DNA of 64,000 bases from an uncultured Allomuricauda sp. (GCF_947258355.1 NZ_CAMYIC010000036.1:1-64000); one strand, 5' to 3'; positions 44,054-54,154 are shown, numbered from the stretch's first letter. The notes: generated by a model not told the origin, from the letters alone. Numbers and translations are program-made.

Positions 44054-44113
44054 GCCTTCGGTAGTGCACCCCTCACCCCAAATAGGGTAGCACTTTCGGA
44101 GGTTTTCTTTTTT
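44054..44113 (+). terminator. Terminator after DUF1501
   Basis: Arms 44055-44071 (CCTTCGGTAGTGCACCC) and 44085-44102 (GGGTAGCACTTTCGGAGG) pair with two wobbles, one mismatch and one bulge, followed by a T-rich run to 44113. It separates DUF1501 from metG. Confidence 0.7.
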
Positions 44114-44135
44114 ATGTCTATCCCATTAAAATCAG

Positions 44136-44143
44136 TATTTTTG
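44136..44143 (+). promoter_or_regulatory. -7 element of metG
   Basis: TATTTTTG, exact TAnnTTTG match 19 bp before the metG ATG. Confidence 0.55.
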
Positions 44144-44162
44144 GGCCTAATTTGAATTATAC

Positions 44163-46241
44163 ATGGCTCAAGATACATCCTCTAGATATACCATTACAGC
44201 AGCACTGCCCTACACCAACGGCCCCATTCATATTGGACACTTGGCAGGGGTATATGTTCCTGCTGACATCTACTCCCGTTATTTACGATTAAAAGGAAAC
44301 GATGTGGCCTTTGTCTGCGGTAGCGATGAACATGGTGTGGCTATTTCCATGAAGGCCAAAAAAGAAGGGGTCACTCCGAAAGAAATTATAGACAAGTACC
44401 ACAATATCATCAAAAAATCGTTTGCTGATTTCGGTATATCTTTTGACAATTATTCCAGGACTTCGGCACAAGTCCATCACGAAACCGCTTCGGATTTTTT
44501 TAAAAAAATGTACGAACAAGGTGACTTTATCGAAGAGGAAACCGAACAATTGTATGATGATGAGGCAAAACAGTTTTTGGCAGACCGTTTCGTTGTTGGG
44601 ACCTGTCCTCGCTGCGGACACGAAGAAGCCTATGGCGATCAATGTGAAAATTGCGGGTCATCGCTCAATGCCACAGACCTAATCAATCCAAAATCTACCA
44701 TTACAGGCACAGTTCCTTCTTTGAAAAAGACCAAACATTGGTTTTTGCCTCTGGACCGCTACGAAGGTTTTTTGAAAAAGTGGATTCTCGAAGAGCACAA
44801 AGCCGATTGGAAACCCAATGTGTACGGACAATGTAAATCGTGGATAGATGAAGGGCTAAAACCGCGCGCCGTTACCCGTGACTTGGACTGGGGTATCCCC
44901 GTGCCTGTTGAGGGTGGCGAAGGAAAAGTGCTGTACGTATGGTTCGATGCGCCTATCGGCTACATTTCCTCAACCAAGGAATGGGCAGAACGTGAGGGCA
45001 AGGACTGGGAACCGTATTGGAAGGACAAGGATACGAAACTGGTACACTTTATTGGCAAGGACAATATTGTCTTCCACTGTATCATTTTCCCAAGCATGTT
45101 GGAGGCCAACGGGGATTTCATCTTACCCGACAATGTACCTGCCAATGAGTTTTTGAACCTCGAAGGCAACAAATTATCCACCTCCAAAAATTGGGCGGTT
45201 TGGTTGCACGAATATTTGGAAGAATTCCCGGACATGCAGGATGTACTCCGATATACCTTAACGGCCAATGCTCCAGAGACCAAGGACAACGATTTTACGT
45301 GGAAGGATTTCCAATCGAGAAACAACAATGAGCTAGTGGCCATTTTCGGGAACTTTGTGAACCGTGTGGCTGTGTTGACACATAAATACTACGGAGGGGA
45401 AGTACCGACACCTTCCGAACTTACAGCCGTTGATAAGGAAGCACTGGAAGCTTTAAAAGAATTTCCAGGCACCCTTTCCAAATCCTTGGAACGGTACCGC
45501 TTCCGCGAAGCAAGTCAACAACTGATGAACTTGGCGCGTTTGGGGAACAAATATTTGGCGGACCAAGAGCCCTGGAAATTGATAAAAACGGATGAGGAGC
45601 GTGTAAAGACCATTATGTATGTGGCGCTTCAGATTGCAACGGGATTAGCGATTTTGAGCGAACCATTTTTACCATTCACTTCTTCAAAACTTAAAAACAT
45701 ACTCAAAGTAATTTCGAACGAAAGTGAGAAATCTTTAAGTTGGGAAAGTGTTTCTTCTGAAGACGCCTTGCTTCCGGCAGGACACAAAATCAACAAAAGT
45801 GAATTGCTCTTCAGAAAAATTGAGGACAAAGAGATTCAACAACAACTGGACAAATTGGAAGCCACCAAAAAAGCAAATGCCCAAATGGACAAAGAAGTAG
45901 CACCACAAAAAGACACCATTACCTTTGATGATTTCTCCAAATTGGATATGCGTGTCGGGACCATCATCGAAGCTGAAAAAATGCCCAAGGCCAACAAACT
46001 TTTGGTTTTGAAGGTGGATACCGGGCTGGATACCCGAACCATTGTATCGGGCATTGCCAACAGCTTTAAACCAGAAGACATCGTGGGCAAAAAAGTAACC
46101 GTTGTTGCCAACTTGGCCCCAAGAAAACTACGTGGCGTGGAAAGTCAGGGTATGATTTTGATGACCGAAGACAAGGATGGCAAACTCGTTTTTGTAAATC
46201 CCGATGAAGAAAATGTCAATAATGGTGAAAGCATAAATTAA
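44163..46241 (+). CDS. metG: Methionine-tRNA ligase
   Basis: Charges tRNA-Met for initiation and elongation. 692 residues: [14 protein letters not shown] with HIGH at 23-26, a zinc knuckle CPRCG...CENCG (about 148-165), the KMSKS loop as KLSTSKNW (about 336), an anticodon domain, and a C-terminal tRNA-binding OB domain (about 590-692, [18 protein letters not shown]). Length and order match the Bacteroidota long form. It has its own promoter; the secreted unknown gene follows 13 bp downstream. Confidence 0.97.
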   Translation: MAQDTSSRYTITAALPYTNGPIHIGHLAGVYVPADIYSRYLRLKGNDVAFVCGSDEHGVAISMKAKKEGVTPKEIIDKYHNIIKKSFADFGISFDNYSRTSAQVHHETASDFFKKMYEQGDFIEEETEQLYDDEAKQFLADRFVVGTCPRCGHEEAYGDQCENCGSSLNATDLINPKSTITGTVPSLKKTKHWFLPLDRYEGFLKKWILEEHKADWKPNVYGQCKSWIDEGLKPRAVTRDLDWGIPVPVEGGEGKVLYVWFDAPIGYISSTKEWAEREGKDWEPYWKDKDTKLVHFIGKDNIVFHCIIFPSMLEANGDFILPDNVPANEFLNLEGNKLSTSKNWAVWLHEYLEEFPDMQDVLRYTLTANAPETKDNDFTWKDFQSRNNNELVAIFGNFVNRVAVLTHKYYGGEVPTPSELTAVDKEALEALKEFPGTLSKSLERYRFREASQQLMNLARLGNKYLADQEPWKLIKTDEERVKTIMYVALQIATGLAILSEPFLPFTSSKLKNILKVISNESEKSLSWESVSSEDALLPAGHKINKSELLFRKIEDKEIQQQLDKLEATKKANAQMDKEVAPQKDTITFDDFSKLDMRVGTIIEAEKMPKANKLLVLKVDTGLDTRTIVSGIANSFKPEDIVGKKVTVVANLAPRKLRGVESQGMILMTEDKDGKLVFVNPDEENVNNGESIN

Positions 46242-46254
46242 TTCAACCCATTCC

Positions 46255-47697
46255 ATGAAAAAAATTCTCGTTTTACTTTGCCTATCAATATTTCAGTTTG
46301 TTCAATCTCAAGAAAGGTTTCTAGAAATCACGAACGATTTAAAAGATGGCAATAGGAATGTACATACCGCTTTCTCCGTAGTAGACGAAGAAACAGGGAA
46401 TTTTGCCATTTTCTTGGATGATGACAATCAGATGTACGGTTTCTTATTCACACCTTCATTACAGCTTATTAGAAGGTTTGCAACGGAAGGTCTTCCAAAA
46501 AAGTACAACCAAATCATAGGGTATTCCATCCTTGATCAAAAGATTCGTTTGTTCCTAAAGGATAAAAAAGATAAAACTTTTGGAAGTGTCCTGTTTGATT
46601 TTCAGCGAGGAAGTATCCATGAAACACTCTATGATTTTAAACTCAAACAAGAATTTTTCGTGGAAGGTTATTCTAATGGATCAAAATTCCATCTGATTAC
46701 AATGCCCAAGAACAGTAGCCTGTTCCATGATTATATATTTGAGGAAGGAAAGGAATATGTTCAGCGAACCATAGACCTATCAAACGAAACCTTCACTGAT
46801 GATATAGGGGCTACAGAAAGCCTAAATACCATAATGTCCACAGGAGGGAATATACACTCTGTTGGAAGTCAGTATAGGTTCCAAGTTGACAAAATTGATC
46901 CTGAATCCCCAAATTCCATAGAGAGTACCAGCAAAGTTGTTAAAATGTACCCCGGTAAATCCGGATTTAAATTAACCGTGGATACTCAGAGGCACGCCTA
47001 CTTGATCGATGTGAACACACAAGATTTGGATTATTCATTATCCACCATAGAAAAACCTTATTTGTCCACTCCTTCGGCAAACTCAAATTCTTTTGTCCTC
47101 AACAACAAGATTTATTTGATTTCATCCACAATCGATGAAATGGTGTTTTCAGTAAAATCATTGGATACCCGTGAAGAACTGAAAAACATACATATCTCCA
47201 AAGATGACGACATCACCTTTAAAAACACTCCCATAATTCAGGAAGGTGGCACCTACAAAAATTATAGGGAAATGGAAAAAACGAGCAAATTTCTAAGAAG
47301 ACTGGCCAATGAGGATATTGGTGTCGTTGCCTCCATGTATAACAACCACTATATTATTACCATGGGCTCTAAAAAAGAGATAAGTAGAGGTGGTGCTCCC
47401 ATGATGATGCCCGGATTTGGATTTGCCTCTGCTGGTCCATTTATGGTGACCTTCAACCCCACATTTTTTGCCTACGGAAACTATACATCGACAAAGGCTA
47501 CAAGAATTGAGTGTTTGTTCGATGAGAATTTCAATCACAAGGAAGGAAATATTCCTCAGAATATTTTCGATAAAATCAAGGATGCTGCCGAAAAGTTTCC
47601 AAAGAAAAATGCTGAAACGGTTTTTAGGCTAAACAATGATTATATCTGGGGGTTTTATAATAAAAAATTGGACAAGTATATCATGTATAAGTTTTGA
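46255..47697 (+). CDS. Exported protein of unknown function
   Basis: 480 residues, not recognised. A clear signal peptide (MKKILVLLCLSIFQFVQSQ, cleaved after residue 17-19) directs it out of the cytosol. The body is beta-rich with many short strands and no cysteines or catalytic motifs that I can identify; a Gly/Met-rich stretch GGAPMMMPGFGFASAGPF sits near residue 385. It may be a beta-propeller-like protein (weak inference from strand pattern). 13 bp after metG, so cotranscription is likely, though any functional link is unclear. Confidence 0.75.
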   Translation: MKKILVLLCLSIFQFVQSQERFLEITNDLKDGNRNVHTAFSVVDEETGNFAIFLDDDNQMYGFLFTPSLQLIRRFATEGLPKKYNQIIGYSILDQKIRLFLKDKKDKTFGSVLFDFQRGSIHETLYDFKLKQEFFVEGYSNGSKFHLITMPKNSSLFHDYIFEEGKEYVQRTIDLSNETFTDDIGATESLNTIMSTGGNIHSVGSQYRFQVDKIDPESPNSIESTSKVVKMYPGKSGFKLTVDTQRHAYLIDVNTQDLDYSLSTIEKPYLSTPSANSNSFVLNNKIYLISSTIDEMVFSVKSLDTREELKNIHISKDDDITFKNTPIIQEGGTYKNYREMEKTSKFLRRLANEDIGVVASMYNNHYIITMGSKKEISRGGAPMMMPGFGFASAGPFMVTFNPTFFAYGNYTSTKATRIECLFDENFNHKEGNIPQNIFDKIKDAAEKFPKKNAETVFRLNNDYIWGFYNKKLDKYIMYKF

Positions 47698-47765
47698 TGT
47701 ACTTTAAAATAACCGCTCCCCCCTAACTTGCTTACTCCAAAACCTACTTAAAATTTAAGAAAACT

Positions 47766-49898
47766 ATGCAACTTGTTCCCTATATCGTTCGCCACACCAA
47801 TCTTTCAGAGAAAAGTGTGGAAAACACCGTAGCTCTTTTAAATCAAGATTGCACCGTTCCCTTTATTTCCCGATACCGAAAGGAGCTAACAGGTAATCTG
47901 GACGAGGTCCAGATTGGTGCCATAGTAGAGTTCAAAAGCCAGTTCGAGACATTGGAAAAGCGAAAAATGGCCATCATTAAAGCGGTTAAGGAACAGGATG
48001 CGCTTACTCCGGAGCTGGAAGCCAAATTTTTGAACTGTTCCAACCTAACCAATTTGGAGGATCTTTACCTTCCATTTAAAAAAAGTAAAAAGACCAAGGC
48101 AGAGACCGCGCGTAAAAATGGATTGGAGCCTTTGGCCAAGATTATTATGGCGCAACGCAGCGATGAAATTGAATACATTGCCTCCCAATACCTCAACAAG
48201 GATGTTATTAACGAAGATGATGCCCTCGAAGGAGCCCGACATATTATTTCTGAATGGGTCAATGAGCGAACCGATATCCGTAAACAATTGCGGGGTCAGT
48301 TGGAACGATATGCCTTGATCACCACCAAGGTCGTCAAAACCAAAAAAGAAGACGAAAAGGCCCAAAAATTTCGCGACTATTTTGATTGGAGCGAACCTTT
48401 GAACAGATGTCCATCACATCGTTTTTTGGCCATTATGCGTGCGGAAAAAGAAGGTTTTATACGGGTAAAGGTTGAAATTGATGATGACCGTGCGCTCCAA
48501 AATATGGAACGCCGCCTGATAAAATCCAATAATGCCTGTGCCGAGCAAATAGAACTGGTCATTACAGATGCCTACAAAAGACTCCTGTTCCCATCATTAT
48601 CCAAGGAAGTCCTAAATATTGCCAAGGTAAAAGCAGATGCCGCTGCCATTCAGGTTTTTTCGAAAAATTTAAAGCAATTATTGCTCGGCGCACCTTTAGG
48701 GGAAAAACGAATTTTGGCCATTGACCCTGGTTTTAGAACTGGCTGTAAAGTAGTCTGCTTGGACGAGCAGGGAGATCTTAAACATAACGAAACCATATAT
48801 CCCCATCCACCACAGCGGGATAGTTCTGGTGCCATCAAAAAGATTAGTTCTTTGGTGGATGCATACAAAATTGAGGCCATAGCCATAGGCAACGGAACGG
48901 CGTCGCGGGAAACAGAGCAATTGGTAAAGCGTGTCCCATTTAAAAAGGACATCGATGTTTTTGTAGTGAGCGAAGCAGGGGCCTCCATTTACTCAGCTTC
49001 CAAAATTGCACGGGAGGAATTTCCTAATTACGATGTAACGGTAAGGGGGGCAGTTTCCATTGGCCGTCGTTTGGCCGACCCTTTGGCAGAATTGGTGAAA
49101 ATTGATGCGAAGTCTATCGGGGTTGGGCAATACCAGCACGATGTGGATCAAACCCAATTAAAAACCTCTTTGGATACCGTTGTTGAAAGTTGCGTGAACT
49201 CCGTCGGGGTTAATGTCAATACGGCGAGCGTCCCTCTTTTAAGCTATGTTTCGGGCATTGGACCTAAACTCGCAGAAAACATTGTTGCCCACCGAAACGA
49301 AAATGGTGCGTTCAAAAACAGGGAAGAAATCAAAAAAGTAGCTCGTTTAGGCGGAAAGGCCTTTGAGCAAAGTGCAGGTTTTTTACGCATCAAAAATGGT
49401 GACAATCCTTTGGATGATTCGGCCGTGCACCCAGAAAGTTATGGTTTGGTGTCAAAAATGGCGAAAGATCAAGGCATTTCACTCAATGAAATTGTTGGAA
49501 ACAAGTCTGCTTTGGAAGATATCAACCTAAAAACCTATTGTACTGATACCATAGGAATGCCTACCCTGGAGGATATTGTAAAGGAATTGGAAAAACCTGG
49601 GTTGGACCTTCGTGAAAAGGCCAAGGTGTTTACCTTTAATCAGAACATCAAGGAAATTACCGATTTGCGTCAAGGTCAATTGTTACCTGGTATTGTCAAC
49701 AACATTACCAATTTTGGTTGTTTTGTGGACATTGGGATCAAGGAGAGTGGATTGATACATATTTCCAATCTATCGGATACTTTTGTAAAAGATGTCAACG
49801 AACACGTGAGCCTTCATCAACAGGTGGTGGTAAAAGTATTGGATGTGGACGTGCCTCGAAAACGGATACAGTTGGCATTACATAAACAAGGTGCATAA
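47766..49898 (+). CDS. tex: Tex family RNA-binding transcriptional accessory protein
   Basis: 710 residues in the Tex order: N-terminal helical domain (about 1-190, CTVPFISRYRKELTGNLDE), a YqgF/RNase H-like domain (LAIDPGFRTGCKVVCLDEQG, about 318-337), HhH motifs (LLSYVSGIGPKLAENIVAHR, about 495), and an S1 domain (about 640-710, LPGIVNNITNFGCFVDIGI). Binds RNA and is linked to transcription and polymerase-associated processes. The HDAC-like gene starts on the base after its stop, so they are cotranscribed. Confidence 0.95.
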   Translation: MQLVPYIVRHTNLSEKSVENTVALLNQDCTVPFISRYRKELTGNLDEVQIGAIVEFKSQFETLEKRKMAIIKAVKEQDALTPELEAKFLNCSNLTNLEDLYLPFKKSKKTKAETARKNGLEPLAKIIMAQRSDEIEYIASQYLNKDVINEDDALEGARHIISEWVNERTDIRKQLRGQLERYALITTKVVKTKKEDEKAQKFRDYFDWSEPLNRCPSHRFLAIMRAEKEGFIRVKVEIDDDRALQNMERRLIKSNNACAEQIELVITDAYKRLLFPSLSKEVLNIAKVKADAAAIQVFSKNLKQLLLGAPLGEKRILAIDPGFRTGCKVVCLDEQGDLKHNETIYPHPPQRDSSGAIKKISSLVDAYKIEAIAIGNGTASRETEQLVKRVPFKKDIDVFVVSEAGASIYSASKIAREEFPNYDVTVRGAVSIGRRLADPLAELVKIDAKSIGVGQYQHDVDQTQLKTSLDTVVESCVNSVGVNVNTASVPLLSYVSGIGPKLAENIVAHRNENGAFKNREEIKKVARLGGKAFEQSAGFLRIKNGDNPLDDSAVHPESYGLVSKMAKDQGISLNEIVGNKSALEDINLKTYCTDTIGMPTLEDIVKELEKPGLDLREKAKVFTFNQNIKEITDLRQGQLLPGIVNNITNFGCFVDIGIKESGLIHISNLSDTFVKDVNEHVSLHQQVVVKVLDVDVPRKRIQLALHKQGA

Positions 49899-50801
49899 AT
49901 GCTCAAAATAGCCTATCACCCCATTTACAAACATCCATTGCCCGAAGGGCATAGGTTCCCGATGATCAAATACGAGTTGTTGCCACAGCAGTTATTATAT
50001 GAGGGTACTTGCACCGAGGATAACTTTTTTGAACCCTCATTACCTGAAGACCACCATATTTTGGCTGCACACGATGAGACCTATTATAAAAATTTGATCA
50101 ATTTGGGATTATCCAAAAGAGAAGCTCGAAAGATCGGCTTTCCCCTGAGTGATGAACTTGTTCAACGAGAAAGAATCATAGCCGACGGTACTATTAAAGG
50201 TTGCCATTTTGCTCTTGAAAATGGCATTGCCATGAACATTGCCGGAGGAACGCACCATGCCTACTCGGATAGAGGTGAGGCCTTTTGCATGCTCAACGAC
50301 CAAGCCATTGGAGCTCGGTATCTTTTGAACAACAAATTTGCCGAAAGGATTTTGATCGTGGATTTGGATGTACACCAAGGTAATGGCACCGCCGAAATTT
50401 TTAAAACAGACCATTCTGTTTTTACGTTCTCCATGCACGGGAAGGGTAATTATCCTTTTAAAAAAGAGACTTCGGACTTGGATATTCCTTTGGAAAAAGG
50501 CGCTACGGATGAAGAATACCTGTCCATCCTAAAAACGAAGTTGCCAGAATTATTGGAGAAAGTTGAACCCGACTTTATTTTTTACCTCTGCGGGGTGGAC
50601 ATATTGGAAACCGATAAATTGGGCACCTTGTCCATGACATTGGATGGATGCAAGGAACGGGACCGTTTTGTACTTGAAGCTTGTAATGATGCCAAGATTC
50701 CCGTTCAATGCAGTATGGGAGGAGGCTATTCGCCTGAAATCAAAACCATAGTGGAAGCGCATGCCAATACTTTTCGCTTGGCACAAGATATTTATGAATA
50801 A
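49899..50801 (+). CDS. Histone deacetylase family protein
   Basis: 300 residues with the zinc deacetylase motifs: GGTHHAYSDRGEAFCMLND (catalytic His pair), DLDVHQGNGTAEIF (D-x-H zinc ligands) and GVDILETDKLG (the Asp ligand). Bacterial members deacetylate acetylpolyamines, acetoin or proteins; the substrate is unknown. ATG directly abuts the tex stop with no intergenic base, indicating coupling. The PAP2 gene downstream has its own promoter, which lies partly within the intergenic gap. Confidence 0.9.
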   Translation: MLKIAYHPIYKHPLPEGHRFPMIKYELLPQQLLYEGTCTEDNFFEPSLPEDHHILAAHDETYYKNLINLGLSKREARKIGFPLSDELVQRERIIADGTIKGCHFALENGIAMNIAGGTHHAYSDRGEAFCMLNDQAIGARYLLNNKFAERILIVDLDVHQGNGTAEIFKTDHSVFTFSMHGKGNYPFKKETSDLDIPLEKGATDEEYLSILKTKLPELLEKVEPDFIFYLCGVDILETDKLGTLSMTLDGCKERDRFVLEACNDAKIPVQCSMGGGYSPEIKTIVEAHANTFRLAQDIYE

Positions 50802-50811
50802 TTTTGCCGAC

Positions 50812-50819
50812 TACTTTTG
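50812..50819 (+). promoter_or_regulatory. -7 element of the PAP2 gene
   Basis: TACTTTTG, exact TAnnTTTG match 12 bp before ATG 50832. It overlaps the TTG at 50817 that would otherwise extend the frame. Confidence 0.55.
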
Positions 50820-50831
50820 TTTTACAATCTC

Positions 50832-51674
50832 ATGAAAAGTTTTAGATACCTGATTTTTATTTTATTGACCACAGCAGTGACTGGTCAAGAATTACAGCAA
50901 AAAAAAGACAAAAACCTTTGGAACAACTTTACCTACGATGTTGGTAACGTTTTTGGAGGTGTAGGCCATGCCTATTCCCGTCCGTTCCATTGGAAAGGCA
51001 ACGATTGGGCCAATTTTGGCTATCTAACGGGTGGTACCTTGCTTCTTTTTACAGTGGATAATGAACTGAACGATTGGAAAAATGGTTTTGAACAGGATGT
51101 TCCAGACCTTATTATGGACTACGGAAACAAATACGGTGCTCCGGAAAACAACTACATGCTCACCGGAGGGGTGTATTTGGCCGGACTTTTTACAAAGAAC
51201 GAAAAGCTTAGGCGTACCGGTGTCCTTTTGATTTCTTCTGCAACGGCTGGCGGATTTTTACAGCAGGTAAGCAAGCGAATTATTGGTAGGGCCCGGCCGA
51301 AAAGCGGGGCAGGTTCCGCAACCTTTGATCCATTGCACTTAGATCGTGTGTACAATTACGACTCATTCCCATCAGGCCATGCCATGTTAGCTTTTAGTAA
51401 TGCCTATGCAATTGCCAAACAGTTTAAAAGTCCATGGATCAAGGGAGGTCTGTACACTGTAGGTATGATTCCTGGTCTTGTTCGTGTATTGGATGATTTT
51501 CATTGGGTGTCCGATGTAGCTTTCAGTACGGTTCTCAGCATCTTTATTGTAGAATCCATCGACAAATACCTCGATTCCAAGTACGATGAAAAATATAATG
51601 ACCAAAAGCCAAAAAATGTAAGTTGGAATCTTTCTTTTGGCCCAAACACTCTCGGGGTATCCCTTCATTTTTAG
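50832..51674 (+). CDS. PAP2 superfamily phosphatase, exported
   Basis: 280 residues from ATG 50832 (a TTG 15 bp upstream lies within the promoter). Signal peptide 1-18 (LIFILLTTAVTG). The three phosphatase motifs are KRIIGRARP, SFPSGHAML and RVLDDFHWVSDV, as in type 2 phosphatidic acid phosphatases. Acts on lipid phosphates or isoprenyl pyrophosphates at the outer face of a membrane; substrate unknown. Few hydrophobic helices compared with UppP-type enzymes. Confidence 0.88.
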   Translation: MKSFRYLIFILLTTAVTGQELQQKKDKNLWNNFTYDVGNVFGGVGHAYSRPFHWKGNDWANFGYLTGGTLLLFTVDNELNDWKNGFEQDVPDLIMDYGNKYGAPENNYMLTGGVYLAGLFTKNEKLRRTGVLLISSATAGGFLQQVSKRIIGRARPKSGAGSATFDPLHLDRVYNYDSFPSGHAMLAFSNAYAIAKQFKSPWIKGGLYTVGMIPGLVRVLDDFHWVSDVAFSTVLSIFIVESIDKYLDSKYDEKYNDQKPKNVSWNLSFGPNTLGVSLHF

Positions 51675-51727
51675 AGGAATTCAAATCAGAACTATGTTAA
51701 ATTTTATTTAGATTTATTTAAAATAGT

Positions 51728-51735
51728 TATTTTTG
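51728..51735 (+). promoter_or_regulatory. -7 element of the small Cys/Lys-rich gene
   Basis: TATTTTTG, exact TAnnTTTG match 21 bp before ATG 51757. Confidence 0.6.
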
Positions 51736-51756
51736 TATCCTATTTCGATTCTATCC

Positions 51757-51918
51757 ATGGGAAAGAAAAAGGACAAAAAGAAACTCAAAAAAGAAAAGCT
51801 CAGGGAACTACCACCAACTGGAAAGGTAAAATCCAAATGCTGCAAAAAGTACAAGAAAAGCGAGAGCAAACGTTGCAAAAAATGTCCTTGCTTTGATCTG
51901 CTAAAGAAGGTTGCATAA
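51757..51918 (+). CDS. 53-residue Lys- and Cys-rich protein
   Basis: Small, highly basic protein starting MGKKKDKKKLKKEKL, with a Cys-rich C-terminal half: SKCCKKYKKSESKRCKKCPCFDLLKK, shown here as KCC, RCKKCPC. Four or five cysteines in C-C...C-x2-C-x-C order could bind zinc or an iron-sulfur cluster, and the lysine tract suits nucleic-acid binding. It resembles small unnamed proteins that recur in Flavobacteriaceae. Own promoter, no partner in the same operon. ATG 51757 was preferred over TTG 51733, which falls in the promoter. Confidence 0.7.
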   Translation: MGKKKDKKKLKKEKLRELPPTGKVKSKCCKKYKKSESKRCKKCPCFDLLKKVA

Positions 51919-52005
51919 ATCTACTTCAACCACTTTCCGATTTACACATCCAAACCGACCAATGGTTGCTTTATTTGTGCTATTTTTAGGACAAACTAAA
52001 AAACC

Positions 52006-53559
52006 ATGATCAAAAAAACCTCTCTTTTATTTGCCTTGCTCCTCTTATTCGGCATTTCGATATTTGCACAGGACAAGGATGCTGTAATAGAAGCAATTAT
52101 TCAAGAAGCTAACGAAAACTCTCAATTGGAAAACCTGGGACATCAATTAATGGATGGCATTGGACCTAGATTGGTAGGTACTCCACAAATGAAAATCGCC
52201 CATGATTGGGCCGTTGCCAAATATCAAAGTTGGGGAATTCCAGCTCGCAACGAACAATGGGGCGAATGGAAAGGTTGGGAACGCGGAATTAGCCATATCG
52301 ATATGGTACATCCAAGAGTACAGAGCCTAAGAGGAACCCAATTGGCATGGAGCCCAAGTACTCCCAAAAAAGGAGTTACCGCTGAATTGGTGGTTTTACC
52401 AACAGTATCCGACTCTTTGGAATTTGCCAATTGGCTGCCCAATGTAAAAGGTAAACTCGTAATGATTTCCATGCCGCAGCCCACAGGAAGGCCCGATTAC
52501 AACTGGGAAGAATTTGCTACAGAAAAGTCGTTTGAAAAAATGAAAAGAGAGCGGGATGAGCAAAATGAAGCATGGAGAGAGAACATGCGAAACACTGGAC
52601 TCGACCGAAGAACCTTGCCCGTTGCCTTGGAAAAAGCTGGTGCCGTAGGTATTGTTGCCTCCTACTGGTCCAGAGGTTTTGGGGTAAACAAGATATTTGG
52701 TGCATACACCAAAAAAATCCCGACTGTTGATTTGGAGCTTGAAGATTATGGTATGTTATATCGGTTGGTGGAATCAGGGCAAAAACCAGAGCTACATATT
52801 GTTGCAGAATCCAAAGAATTGGGTAAGATGCCCACATTCAATACTATAGCAGAGATCAAAGGTTCAGAAAAACCCGATGAGTATGTAATTCTATCAGCCC
52901 ATTTTGATTCTTGGGACGGTGGAACGGGTGCCACGGATAACGGCACGGGAACTTTAGTTATGATGGAAGCCATGCGCATTCTGAAAAAAGCCTATCCTAA
53001 CCCAAAACGAACTATTCTAGTTGGACATTGGGGCAGTGAGGAACAGGGACTTAATGGGTCTAGAGCATTTGTCGAAGACAACCCTGAAATTGTCGAAGGC
53101 GTACAGGCCCTATTTAATCAAGACAATGGTACGGGTAGAGTGGTTCGAATTTCTGGAGGTGGATTTTTGAATTCCTACGATTATTTGGGCAAGTGGCTGC
53201 ACGAAGTACCTAGGGAAATCACAGATGAAATAGAAACAACCTTTCCTGGAACTCCTGCTCGCGGTGGGTCGGATTATGCCTCTTTTCAAGCTGCTGGAGC
53301 GCCCGCTTTTAGTTTGAGTTCTCTGAGCTGGTCCTATTGGAACTATACATGGCATACCAATAGGGACACTTACGATAAGATTATTTTTGATGATGTTCGA
53401 AACAACGCAATTCTAACCGCAATTCTCGCCTACATGGCAAGTGAGCATCCAGAAAAGACTTCTCGTGAAAAAGCTGTGTTACCTATAAGCAATAGAACGG
53501 GAGAACAATTGGAGTGGCCTACACCACGTTCCCCCGAACGTGATGGTGGTCAAAATTAA
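52006..53559 (+). CDS. M28 family aminopeptidase, exported
   Basis: 517 residues with a signal peptide (1-22, ends ISIFAQ). The N-terminal 280 residues include a PA-type insert (VVLPTVSDSLEFANWLPNVKGKLVMI). The catalytic domain binds two zinc ions via AHFDSWDGGTGATDNGTG (H-x-D and the bridging Asp), GSEEQGLNGSRAF (catalytic Glu-Glu) and a late His in YTWHTNRDTYD. Di-zinc aminopeptidase acting in periplasm or outside; specificity unknown. A bidirectional terminator follows. Confidence 0.92.
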   Translation: MIKKTSLLFALLLLFGISIFAQDKDAVIEAIIQEANENSQLENLGHQLMDGIGPRLVGTPQMKIAHDWAVAKYQSWGIPARNEQWGEWKGWERGISHIDMVHPRVQSLRGTQLAWSPSTPKKGVTAELVVLPTVSDSLEFANWLPNVKGKLVMISMPQPTGRPDYNWEEFATEKSFEKMKRERDEQNEAWRENMRNTGLDRRTLPVALEKAGAVGIVASYWSRGFGVNKIFGAYTKKIPTVDLELEDYGMLYRLVESGQKPELHIVAESKELGKMPTFNTIAEIKGSEKPDEYVILSAHFDSWDGGTGATDNGTGTLVMMEAMRILKKAYPNPKRTILVGHWGSEEQGLNGSRAFVEDNPEIVEGVQALFNQDNGTGRVVRISGGGFLNSYDYLGKWLHEVPREITDEIETTFPGTPARGGSDYASFQAAGAPAFSLSSLSWSYWNYTWHTNRDTYDKIIFDDVRNNAILTAILAYMASEHPEKTSREKAVLPISNRTGEQLEWPTPRSPERDGGQN

Positions 53560-53580
53560 ATTAGAGCTAAACCAGAATAA

Positions 53581-53610
53581 AAAAAGCCGCCCAAATTGGG
53601 CGGCTTTTTA
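53581..53610. terminator. Bidirectional intrinsic terminator
   Basis: GCCGCCC (53586-53592) pairs with GGGCGGC (53598-53604), flanked by A5 upstream and T5 downstream, so it works for the M28 gene (plus) and the unknown gene at 53633 (minus). Confidence 0.88.
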
Positions 53611-53632
53611 ATTAACTAACTAAAATGCACAT

Positions 53633-54037
53633 TCAAAATATTCTTGGAGATGCCACTTGAACACTGGCTCCAATTGCTTCTCTAGAAAAATTTTCACTTT
53701 CTTTATAAGTAAAATATTTACTTGCCTGTTCGTAATAATAATCGCTATGTCTACAATCGTTTCCGCAAGTTTCGGCATATTCTGAATATGCCTTTCTCTT
53801 GGCAGTCATATAGATATTGTAAGCAATATTATCTTTGGTTTTTAAATCCTTTTCGTAACGATTTTGATCTTGCCAAAAATCTTTTTCATCCTCTAAACTG
53901 GAAAACGTAGTGGATTGTTCCTGATGAGCATCTTTCCAAGCCTGTTTTTCATAAAAGGGAACTTCTCCTTTTTGACCCCAAGCCATGGCCGCCAACCCCA
54001 AAGTTAACCATACGGTGATGTGAACTTTTAATCTCAT
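53633..54037 (-). CDS. Small exported protein of unknown function
   Basis: 134 residues, not recognised. Signal peptide MRLKVHITVWLTLGLAAMAWG, then a Lys/Glu- and Tyr-rich, helix-prone body with two cysteines (CGNDCRH) close together. Upstream of it lies the ssb terminator, so it forms its own transcript. No function can be offered. Confidence 0.6.
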   Translation of the reverse strand: MRLKVHITVWLTLGLAAMAWGQKGEVPFYEKQAWKDAHQEQSTTFSSLEDEKDFWQDQNRYEKDLKTKDNIAYNIYMTAKRKAYSEYAETCGNDCRHSDYYYEQASKYFTYKESENFSREAIGASVQVASPRIF

Positions 54038-54131
54038 TTGTTTGAGTTTTACTGAATACCTTGTTCATTTACTAAAGTTCTGGCGTTTGGCTATGTAACA
54101 ACTTAAAAAGGATTACCCTAACTCAAAAACC

Positions 54132-54154
54132 AAAAAAGGGGCAGTTTACCCCTT
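54132..54154 (-). terminator. Terminator of ssb
   Basis: AAGGGG (54136-54141) pairs with CCCCTT (54149-54154). On the minus strand the stem is followed by six T (54137-54132). It lies 25 bp after the ssb stop. Confidence 0.75.
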
